Below, in pieces: positions 34,501 to 40,676 of a stretch of 64,000 nt of DNA. A program made the position numbers and the translations under genes. The stretch spans positions 1 through 64,000 of IMG/VR virus record IMGVR_UViG_3300042288_000930; one strand, 5' to 3'. How positions within the stretch are numbered: position 1 is the stretch's first letter; each line of letters starts with the position of its first letter. Under the pieces are notes generated by a model. It was not told where the DNA came from and ran no database searches. It was given only the letters and a program-made list of their open reading frames with translations. This DNA comes from a virus.

Positions 34501-36413
34501 AATGTTACGGGAGTTGTTGACAGAGATGGGTTTGTTGAGGATAGAGTGATGGATGTTGAAGTTACAGCAGATACAAAATAATTTGTATTAGTAGTTACTC
34601 CAGTCAATGAACCAGCATTAGTGAATCTAACAACAGAACCAACACGAGTTGGAAGATCACCATCTCCAAGATTTGATAGTGTATTTACTGTTAGAGTAGC
34701 ACCAGAAGCAGCGGTAATCGTTGGACTAAAAGTATTTTCAAATATTTTAGTTCTCAATAGAGTGTTTGTGGAAGCTGCTGTGCCAGATAGAGAGAATGTC
34801 GTGGAGGCAATAGTCTGATTTGTGAAAGCAGCACCAGTGCTATTTGATGGTCCTTCCATGATGAAGAAACTATCAGTTTCTCTCCAGTTTTGATTTAAAA
34901 ATCCAGCAGTAACAGGAGTTGCTTTTACTACATAAACACCATCAAGACCAGTAACTCCAGTACCACTTAAAGTAATCTGACGCTCTGGGTATACGCCCAT
35001 TTGCTTATTAGTTCTTCCGTTGAAAGTAACTTTAATTTCAGATTGATTATTTACAACTTGAATTGTCGAAATATTATCTTGAATGTCATATCCTCTGCTA
35101 TTAAACAGAGAAAATGTTAGGTTGCCAGTACCAGCAGCGTTGAAATCAACAAGTACATCACCATTGTAAGCGTTTTGTGGGTTTGTTGCTAATCTAAAAG
35201 TATCTCCATCAATAACACTAACATAGAAGAATGCTGAAGCAGCTGCTCCAGTACCATTGTTGTAAATTGGTAATTGACCAGCGGCAACAGGAAAACGACC
35301 ACCAGAGATGACGTTGATTGTTGGGTGGGAACCAGTAGAACCAAGATAAGTGATAGGATCACCAGTCACTAATCCGTGATTTGGAATTGTGATGGTGTCA
35401 TTAACTACAGAAATTGATGTAGCTGCGTCAATTACACGAAGATATGTTCCTGCGTGGAATGGCTCGTAGGGATTGAAGTCGCCAGTATCAAGACCATATG
35501 AAATTCTATCTTCGACATTACCGCCAGAAGTAATAGAACCAGCTGAGAACGATATTTTGGTGTTGGATAGAGTATTTGTTAGGTAGAAAGGAGAACCTAC
35601 TTTAAATCCATGCTTATATGGAGTTGTTACAGTTAATTCACTTAAAGAAGCGCCATTTGTAACAACTGGTCCTTCATCAACAGAAATACTATTGTCAAAA
35701 GGAATTTGTGACTGAACGTAGAAACGACCAGTCGTGATGGTTACATAAGCAGTATTAATGCTTACAGGAACTGAAGGAGAACCAGGCTGAACAGTTCTTG
35801 TTTCGTATGTAAATGTAAGGTCGGTTGTCTTACGAACAAGGAAAGTACCTTCTGCCGTAATACTATCGAGACCACGAACATCAATAGGAATACCTGTTGT
35901 TAGACCATGTGGTGAAGTACAAGTAACAGTAACAACTCTACTACCGTTGGTCGTAACGTCGGCAATATTTGTTAGAGGAGTATCGCCAGTAATTGAATAA
36001 TATCCAGGGATATTATTTACTCTTTCTAAAGTTTCCCATTTGGTTGCTTGTAGACCATACTCAAAGTCGGTATCAATCAGAGTGTTTGGCTCCGATACAC
36101 GGAACTTGGATACGGGATCAAGAAGAGTATCTACTGGTTTAATTTCTACACCATCTTCTTCAGTGAAAATCTGAAGAACATCGGTATCACTCATACCAGT
36201 GGTATCATAATTTAAAGTAACAGTAGTTTGATCTGTTGCGGTGTTATAAGTAACCGAAGTTGCTTTTAGAGCAGGATCACCAACATTGTAAATTACAATG
36301 TTAGCAGTCGCGTTGTTGATTAAGAGTAATCTCTTAAAGTTGACATTACCATTTAATATAATCTGACGGGCAGCTTTATTAAATGAATAGTCAAATGCTA
36401 ATTTTCTTGCCAT
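28542..36413 (-). CDS. Giant virion adhesion/fibre protein (2623 residues)
   Basis: One uninterrupted 2623-residue beta-rich protein. It contains about ten copies of a short unit of the form N-H-G-L-x-T-G-x-x-V-x-Y, for example HGLTTGIPIDV, HGLVTGDPITY, HGFVTGDRVIY, HGLSTGDAIMY, HGLNTGVKVYY. Each is usually followed by a YFV-x-x-x-x-x-D-x-F-x-L-A strand pair. One WNASDNYLYGDVVLYRNSYY module (near residue 1660) is like a carbohydrate-binding repeat. The C-terminal 400 residues share the WNIDKCDG domain with the 461-residue protein. Probably a long tail-associated or whisker-type fibre; no T4 counterpart is recognised. Confidence 0.75.
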   Translation of the reverse strand: MARKLAFDYSFNKAARQIILNGNVNFKRLLLINNATANIVIYNVGDPALKATSVTYNTATDQTTVTLNYDTTGMSDTDVLQIFTEEDGVEIKPVDTLLDPVSKFRVSEPNTLIDTDFEYGLQATKWETLERVNNIPGYYSITGDTPLTNIADVTTNGSRVVTVTCTSPHGLTTGIPIDVRGLDSITAEGTFLVRKTTDLTFTYETRTVQPGSPSVPVSINTAYVTITTGRFYVQSQIPFDNSISVDEGPVVTNGASLSELTVTTPYKHGFKVGSPFYLTNTLSNTKISFSAGSITSGGNVEDRISYGLDTGDFNPYEPFHAGTYLRVIDAATSISVVNDTITIPNHGLVTGDPITYLGSTGSHPTINVISGGRFPVAAGQLPIYNNGTGAAASAFFYVSVIDGDTFRLATNPQNAYNGDVLVDFNAAGTGNLTFSLFNSRGYDIQDNISTIQVVNNQSEIKVTFNGRTNKQMGVYPERQITLSGTGVTGLDGVYVVKATPVTAGFLNQNWRETDSFFIMEGPSNSTGAAFTNQTIASTTFSLSGTAASTNTLLRTKIFENTFSPTITAASGATLTVNTLSNLGDGDLPTRVGSVVRFTNAGSLTGVTTNTNYFVSAVTSTSITLSSTNPSLSTTPVTFGGTVGAAAIKVFGSGIRTQVHDAASSWLNHNRVSIHDWASITSKMFTRECVSSNRIFIKNHGLVSGVPVMYVGGGNTWTGGSNPPVESASATAIYFIEPVNKDELELRISETVAGPGPYSGSTSATRIDFSTANTWAGGVYQLHPGFTIDTFSDAAGGAAGGRDRVIGAYANLPAYMTEKAEIILKLGTGSTMPGGVTETPNTYASYQKYYARTLINTGPLSSRSEFSITLAETGSPINFTTNRTVGAGRFFCARIAENRFSNSFYLPNHGGITGQRTSYSISGSFTNGTTDTQGVFPGTAGFPGPLFDYVQDVTGVNWPRVTMTMTQNTAQIQGLSNTRYFMVPVTDDIFKVQLYSTAAGVLPSGQPTVQMSITGTASQATTSVSGPFGTTKVKFANTTVANQFGNRIFLPIEQQTLVEGDVVRYESTGSSEVGSAYVGAPGLVNGNLFTVRNVSDFTPLSTGFFTTIFHDADATVLTLNTSIGSAIQPGNTLWTGSYLNERMLVTAVSGNTVTVVRGFGGTTPTQIPHEITLYRINGSFQLQVRDTATPRSFAVGFGSTSEPNNWWTLTNHGLRIGETVAISAFSTGGSINNTIINTSQAANAQLYFAIPIDANTFQLAHSRAAAFAGFPIDITAPGTGGSWSFVQYYDSVPLASSASGTHTLVNVSSTGTIDGGYDASAVSDYKMTFAPGRNISSRSIIFDPSKNVDLKNGTFLYQNHGFTTGTRVVYSKNGNSFEIGRSSGNTHPRQGYSALYDLQITNITSTGTQVTYNFGTLPSSPFDIVPNQTVTISGVTVGGSTNNGYNGTFKVISSTVSSVTVANTTTGGSPAGTSFVSGTYYAIRRNLDLFELAYTKDDAIKGIAIRNYSTSGTINAGHTLTTSQVTGESLGNGLATIVARDIIVNGSSASVILSASDRIVLSSHGFVTGDRVIYQVWGNGRQINGLVSGRQYFVNNTQNLSAVQRGGAASGQSTNQFSLHNTWLGAYTNTDLVDILGVGTSTLHQFKVTNPTLRGTTFKGDWNASDNYLYGDVVLYRNSYYMSVVGATPPGSTTFTANSNQPPVQDSDGRANINWMLLPPLPSYSTRFLAQYRGGDSIKLSNRMPVKTLVFSGTVAGSNALTSTSTGIFNISGHGLSTGDAIMYKLDAQGGWHQATNGNWQEYVSQLPQQPYAGMTVNTIYYVNVINDNDFTIHTSPSGAFIGGSTGAGVDQVIPTASGTGSTHRFEKVEGFVFDMQVIAINNDADMVVTDPYPTRQIIFNPQSTTNTVSGLAIPVVSTERSEIYIPNHGLNTGVKVYYSNGFGIGNAIGGLTDGQTYYVIKINEDVIRLAANLSNALTMQRITLTSTGAGFNHYLVAATYCGSSYIRYQSGGALSADNVLTNANYYLNQNTSNIRDGVLQALPFIYETQMFVRPDCLNLHRSFDGGVEISAAKAPGVNIVRQTRRYFRYQSGKGLQYSTGINFSPSIDVSSINHDGTQFATVVTRKPHKLVAGNKIIIEDVTVTSGVATPYTTPSNGQFFTVNNVIDEFTFRYATNGVPADVNPAGFPALFLYEWADAKVRAGMFDDQNGMFFEYDGQDLYCVRRNATAQMAGTVSCAFKSNAIVGTGTKFTKQLVVGDYVAVRGMTYKVTAVDSDTSIHISPSYRGTTRSKIIMSKVRDLKVPQSQWNIDKCDGNGVTGFKLDIHRQQMAYMDYSWYGAGKVRFGFKDQDGIVTYVHEFVHNNHENEAYLRSGNLPARYEVENGNNPTYAPSLYHWGASVIMDGKFEDDKAYLFTVASGSVGSDTVSISGNLSGTAVPILSIRLAPSVASSLVGPLGERDLINRMILKMNSCGIVCTPEVADQTTGVLNTTVTATRRDASSVRLILNGNLSQAAYFTNYGAPSLCQIIKHTGQVADTITGGVSIFEFRAAAGAPSVQELGELVEMGNSILGGDYVFPNGPDVLTLAVVTTIPFLNTQLPGAGANERGRTAVTARISWTESQA

Positions 36414-36436
36414 TTTAGTTTTTTCTCCTTTTTAAA

Positions 36437-37336
36437 TTAGAATCCGAAGGTTAGCGAATAAGTTAGAGCTGCCGCTTTAACCGCAGCGATTTGTTGGGTC
36501 ACGTTACTGGTATTATCACCCTGAGCAAATAATTCCCAGAAAGCAGGTGCTTGTTCTGGATCTCTTGCTCCACCATTGGCAATGGTGTATTCTTGGATAT
36601 TTATCCAAGCACTAGCACCTTTAAATACAATTTCACCGATATTATAATCTGTAACAGCACTCCAGGTTCCTCTCCACTTGAGTCCTGTTTGCATGAAAGA
36701 CCACTTTGTTACATCTGACGAAGGTTTTACATTTGTGCTTGCTGTGATAGCAACATATAAAGAACCACCATATTGAACTACGTCACCAGGCTTATATGCT
36801 GTTGCCGAACTCCATGCTCCCTGAGGAAACAATCCTTTGATAAGAAGTCCCCAATCGGTGGGACTTGATCCAGGAGCAATATTGGTATTTGTGGTGAGTG
36901 AGGTGAAAGTATATCCACCATATGCCACAATATCTCCTTTTTGATATTCTGTTGTACTTGACCACGTATCCTCAAACTTTAGTCCTTCTAAGTACGTTGA
37001 GAATTTAGTAGCATCAAACGTGCTTGCTGAAGTGTGTTGAGTTGTACAAACATAAATCGTGTTACCATAAGTAACAAGGTCATTTAGTTTGTAGAAAGTG
37101 GTTGCTGCCCATGTTCCCTTTACTTCGTATCCTGGAACGTGGACATTCCATCTGGTTGGAGATGCTCCAATATCATTGGTGTAAAATGCCGCTTCAGATG
37201 CGGCAGATGTATGGTTAGCAGTACAAACATATGTATTGCCACCAAACTTCACGATATCATCAATTTCGTAGGCTGTTGTAGCAGTCCAAGCGCCTCTCCA
37301 ATTAAATTTTAATCTACCTAATCTGAAGTCTGCCAT
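36437..37336 (-). CDS. Fibre protein of five carbohydrate-binding-like repeats
   Basis: A 299-residue protein made of five tandem modules of about 45-60 residues. Each has W-x-x-x-T-x-Y-x-x-x-D-x-V-x-x-G-x-x-x-Y followed, in most, by a P-x-x-W near its end (GAWTATTAYEIDDIVKFGG; GTWAATTFYKLNDLVTYG; DTWSSTTEYQKGDIVAYGG; GAWSSATAYKPGDVVQYGG; GTWSAVTDYNIGEIVFKG). This is the fold signature of small chitin- or cellulose-binding modules (CBM5/12-like). Likely role: binding of cell-surface glycans. It lies among fibre genes, 24 bases before the giant gene. Confidence 0.75.
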   Translation of the reverse strand: MADFRLGRLKFNWRGAWTATTAYEIDDIVKFGGNTYVCTANHTSAASEAAFYTNDIGASPTRWNVHVPGYEVKGTWAATTFYKLNDLVTYGNTIYVCTTQHTSASTFDATKFSTYLEGLKFEDTWSSTTEYQKGDIVAYGGYTFTSLTTNTNIAPGSSPTDWGLLIKGLFPQGAWSSATAYKPGDVVQYGGSLYVAITASTNVKPSSDVTKWSFMQTGLKWRGTWSAVTDYNIGEIVFKGASAWINIQEYTIANGGARDPEQAPAFWELFAQGDNTSNVTQQIAAVKAAALTYSLTFGF

Positions 37337-37348
37337 GTTAATTTCCTA

Positions 37349-37723
37349 TTATTTTGGTCCTGAGTATGTGTAATTAGCATTAAGTCTTGCGACCATGTAA
37401 CCATCATCATCAATAAAATACCTCACTTTTTTGTTTTCAAATCTATACTGCTGGTATTTATCATTCGCATTATTTAAATCACCAAATCCATTAATATTAT
37501 TTCTGTCTCTTCCATTTGGAAGTGCTTCTACATAATCTTCATTTAATGAAGCAAATAAATTATCAACTGGTTCATTGCGTACATCAATAACACCAGCGGA
37601 TAATGTATCTTCTAATGTATAAACTAACATGCCATCAGCAGTTCTTGTGAGAGCATGAAAATCGTAAATATTTGATCCTGAACTACCTCCAGAATTAATT
37701 AAACTACTTAAGTTAATAGACAT
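37349..37723 (-). CDS. Small fibre-associated protein
   Basis: A 124-residue protein starting MSINLSSLINSGGSSGSN; the ATG at 37723 follows the upstream fibre stop (TAA then ATG, 1 base apart). It contains LTRTADGMLVYTLEDTL and an FGDLNNANDKYQQYRFENKKVRYFIDDDGYMVARLN region. No family recognised. Position suggests a virion or fibre-assembly protein. A longer frame to 37786 runs inside the upstream gene and is not favoured. Confidence 0.6.
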   Translation of the reverse strand: MSINLSSLINSGGSSGSNIYDFHALTRTADGMLVYTLEDTLSAGVIDVRNEPVDNLFASLNEDYVEALPNGRDRNNINGFGDLNNANDKYQQYRFENKKVRYFIDDDGYMVARLNANYTYSGPK

Positions 37724-37724
37724 T

Positions 37725-39962
37725 TTAGTATACCCTCCAGTATGAACCTGTCCATACAACATCAATGCTTGCGCCAGAATAATCAAGTACTAAAGCATTA
37801 TCAATTACTCCAGTGCTAACTAAGAATGATTTGTTGTTAGCATTAATAACAGCATTAGCAGTGCTCCAAGTATTAGCACCATCAGCAAATCTAATAATAT
37901 CCCCAATATTTGGGTTTGCTGGTAATGAAGCACTAACTAATCCATATGATGTGTCTACTATGTAATTTTTATTTGATTGTAATTGATTACTTGTAGTATT
38001 GAATGTTGCTGTCACAAAATATGGCGATAAAGTTCCAGAAACATTTTTTGTTCCCATCATAACAAAATACTCACTTCCACCTATGCTGACATAATTAAAA
38101 TTCAATGTGCTAATACTTGTTCCAAATTCAAATACTGGTTGATTGAAAAACGCCCAGTCTTTTCCATTAACAGATCTTAAAGTATTTCCAGCCGAATCCA
38201 TGACCAAATATGCTTGTGTAGCTGGAAAATATCTAAACGAAGATATGGTTGTTAAATTTTGAGGATTGATGATTAGATCTGTCCAAGTAGTTCCATTTGT
38301 GGATGTTTTAATCGTAACGTCGTTGCTTGTCAAATCATCTATAACAGCGATAAATCCAGTGCCAAATGCTTGTAAATGTACCTTTCTTGATCCACCAACA
38401 TTTAATCTTTGGGTCCATGTTGTGCCATTAATCGAAGATGAAATTTCACCTGAACTACCACCAACAACAAACACACCGTTGTTATAAGCAAATGACGTAA
38501 TTGAAGATGCGATATTACTTACTCTGGATGTAAAAGTAGTTGATCCAGTTGAAGATCCGATTTCACCAAAACTTCCTCCTATCAGTTGAACGCCATTTGC
38601 TGAAAAAGTTGCTACGATATCAGCTCCAGAACCACCAAATGGTCCAGATGAAGTTACCCATGTATCTCCATTAGATGAAGTAACCACAGTATTAGCATTT
38701 CCGCCAACAAAGAAAAAGGATCCTCCCCATGATACAGAATTTAAATTATTTGGTGTTCCTGAAGTTCTCGCACTCCAATTTACTAAATCTGATGAAGAAG
38801 AAATTTTTCCGCCATCTGAAATTATTACATGTTTTGGAATAAATGTATTTTCGTTAAAAGCATATCCTTTTACATTAGTTTGTGGCGATACTTGTGTGTT
38901 TCTTTCTGTTAAAGCTGAGATGGAAGTTGGAATAGCAGCTAAAAATGTCCATCCAACCAGTGTTCCAGCTGTAGATTGAGTTAGAATTTCTTCCCATCTG
39001 GTTTGAGATTGGTTGTAAATTTTTGGTGCGTTTGTGAACGTATTAAAAATTAACTGACCATCAGTTGGACTTGCTGGGTCTGTGAGAACTGTGAGATTTA
39101 ATTTTTCGGGAGTAATAGAACCATTTGAAATTTCTGAATTGCCAATTGCTCCTTGGGCAATTTTATCTGATGTGATGGCATCAGTAGCAATTTTATCTCC
39201 AGTGACATTTAAATCACGGATGTGATTTGTAGTAACTGCTCTGTCAGAATCAACTAAAGGACTACTCTTTAGTTTGGAAGAATCTACTGCTCCACCTGCT
39301 AACTTTCCAGTAGTGATGTTTAAATCACGAATATGATTTGTGGTGACAGCTCTATCAGCATCTATTGAAGCACTTGACTTCAATTTTAAGTTGTCTACCG
39401 CACCGTCAGCAATCTTGCCATTTGTTACAGCGGTATCAGCAAGTTTAGCAGTTGTGACATTTAAATCACGAATCTTAGCAGTAGTTACTGCTTCTGCTCC
39501 AGCTGTACCATCTAACTTAATTGTGGTGATAGCACCGTCACCTACATCAGCTGCGATTACTGTGCCAGGAGCAATCTTATCAGAAGTGATCGCATTATCA
39601 GCAATCTTGGCAGTAGTAACAGCAGAATCTTTTATAGTTTCTGTAGTTACGGTATCTGTTCCAGGTTTGTTGAGAGAAATTCTATCTCCAATAATAGCAA
39701 AGAAAATTGCTCCAGAAGATGGCGCAATCGCAAAAGTAATGATGTTACTTTGAATAAAGAAATCTACTTTTGGATTTAACTGACCGCCATTAAGTACTGC
39801 TTGTACTAATAGTTCTGTATCTGGATAAACTGGTTCCCCTTCAATCGTTAGATAGAATTGAGTTGCGGAACCATTAAATCCAACGCCACCGCCAACTCTT
39901 TGGAGGGGAGTATCAATTTTTCTATTATCTGTCCTTGTGGGACTTATACCTAAGTATGGCAT
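37725..39962 (-). CDS. Tail fibre with heptad-like stalk and Asp-box propeller
   Basis: A 745-residue fibre. The N-terminus (MPYLGISPTRTDNRKID...) with an ERF-like FNGSATQFYLTIEGEPVYPD segment is an attachment domain. Residues about 100-290 are repeats of V-T-T-x-K-I-x-D-x-x-I-T-x-x-K-I, a trimeric stalk. Residues about 360-600 carry six spaced S-x-x-G-x-x-W motifs (SSNGDTW, SINGTTW, STNGTTW, SVNGKDW and variants), like the Asp boxes of sialidase or BNR propellers. The C-terminus (P-x-x-G-D-I-I-R-F ... VVWTGSYWRVY) is a common cyanophage fibre tip. Likely a receptor-binding fibre. Confidence 0.75.
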   Translation of the reverse strand: MPYLGISPTRTDNRKIDTPLQRVGGGVGFNGSATQFYLTIEGEPVYPDTELLVQAVLNGGQLNPKVDFFIQSNIITFAIAPSSGAIFFAIIGDRISLNKPGTDTVTTETIKDSAVTTAKIADNAITSDKIAPGTVIAADVGDGAITTIKLDGTAGAEAVTTAKIRDLNVTTAKLADTAVTNGKIADGAVDNLKLKSSASIDADRAVTTNHIRDLNITTGKLAGGAVDSSKLKSSPLVDSDRAVTTNHIRDLNVTGDKIATDAITSDKIAQGAIGNSEISNGSITPEKLNLTVLTDPASPTDGQLIFNTFTNAPKIYNQSQTRWEEILTQSTAGTLVGWTFLAAIPTSISALTERNTQVSPQTNVKGYAFNENTFIPKHVIISDGGKISSSSDLVNWSARTSGTPNNLNSVSWGGSFFFVGGNANTVVTSSNGDTWVTSSGPFGGSGADIVATFSANGVQLIGGSFGEIGSSTGSTTFTSRVSNIASSITSFAYNNGVFVVGGSSGEISSSINGTTWTQRLNVGGSRKVHLQAFGTGFIAVIDDLTSNDVTIKTSTNGTTWTDLIINPQNLTTISSFRYFPATQAYLVMDSAGNTLRSVNGKDWAFFNQPVFEFGTSISTLNFNYVSIGGSEYFVMMGTKNVSGTLSPYFVTATFNTTSNQLQSNKNYIVDTSYGLVSASLPANPNIGDIIRFADGANTWSTANAVINANNKSFLVSTGVIDNALVLDYSGASIDVVWTGSYWRVY

Positions 39963-39973
39963 TACTCCTCCTA

Positions 39974-40306
39974 TTAATTAGTAATTTCTAAGAAACTTAA
40001 TAAGACATCCATACCGCCAGCAGTGTCACATCGTACTCTTACTTGATCCCCAACTTCCAATACAATCTTTTGCCCTGATAGAACTTCGAAAGAAGCACCA
40101 GTAGGAATGGGAATATTTTTAATTAAATTAGCATCAGCACCAGACGCCTTATCAATTTGAACATCGGCAACTACAGAAGAGGTTGCTACACAAGCAAGGT
40201 TTAGTCCAATGATGATTGCTACACTATTGGCAGGGCAAGTATATACTGAGGTATATGTTGTACCAACAGCTGCGCTTACTCTGGATCTAAAGGTATTAGT
40301 TGCCAT
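39974..40306 (-). CDS. Small virion protein
   Basis: A 110-residue beta-rich protein beginning MATNTFRSRVSAAVGTTYTSVYTCPANSVAIIIGLNLA. The pattern (V-x-T-x-x-Y-T-V/C-P-A-N-x-x-x-x-I-x-G-L) is common among small phage structural proteins that form jelly-roll trimers. It lies one base from the 89-residue gene, suggesting co-expression. No precise role. Confidence 0.65.
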   Translation of the reverse strand: MATNTFRSRVSAAVGTTYTSVYTCPANSVAIIIGLNLACVATSSVVADVQIDKASGADANLIKNIPIPTGASFEVLSGQKIVLEVGDQVRVRCDTAGGMDVLLSFLEITN

Positions 40307-40307
40307 T

Positions 40308-40577
40308 TTATCCTAACGCGATTGATAATGCCAAAACATCTTCAACAAAAACAGGTGTTACCCACGATAGATCTCCCGACCCATTCGTTTGTAACACCTG
40401 TCTGTCTACGCCAGCAGTTGTGGGTAGAGTCAATGTGTAATTAGCGGAAAGAGATGATGGCGCTCGAAGCGAAACAGAATTGTCTCCATTCGAAGATAAT
40501 TCTTGTAACTCTAATCTATTCTGATTTTGTACGACGACGCCGTTTTTTACGACGAACGCCTTAGCATTCGTTGCCAT
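40308..40577 (-). CDS. Short fibre-head-like protein
   Basis: An 89-residue protein reading MATNAKAFVVKNGVVVQNQNRLEL, then SVSLRAPSSLSANYTLTLPT and VLQTNGSGDLSWV. This is the usual N-terminal module of much longer cyanophage tail fibres, but here it stops after 89 codons, right at the boundary of the inverted fibre cassette. It may be an independent small fibre protein or the remnant of a longer fibre cut by rearrangement. Late promoter at 40616-40623. Confidence 0.6.
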   Translation of the reverse strand: MATNAKAFVVKNGVVVQNQNRLELQELSSNGDNSVSLRAPSSLSANYTLTLPTTAGVDRQVLQTNGSGDLSWVTPVFVEDVLALSIALG

Positions 40578-40615
40578 GAAGGTTCACTCTCCCCTTCCGC
40601 TAAATTTTCTATCTT

Positions 40616-40623
40616 TATTTATA
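40616..40623 (-). promoter_or_regulatory. Late promoter, leftward arm of divergent pair
   Basis: Perfect TATAAATA on the minus strand, about 39 bases before the ATG at 40577. Confidence 0.8.
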
Positions 40624-40640
40624 CAATTAAAATACTGAAT

Positions 40641-40648
40641 TATAAATA
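40641..40648 (+). promoter_or_regulatory. Late promoter, rightward arm of divergent pair
   Basis: Perfect TATAAATA on the plus strand, about 29 bases before the ATG at 40677. It is the only late promoter assigned on this strand and serves the three plus-strand fibre genes. Confidence 0.8.
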
Positions 40649-40676
40649 CTATTACGGAAAAATGTAGGAAATCATA

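Noticed and set aside
36594-36610. TATTTATC-type late promoter match inside the CBM-repeat gene
   Set aside because: Mid-gene and not before any start; similar imperfect matches in uvsW and uvsY were set aside for the same reason.
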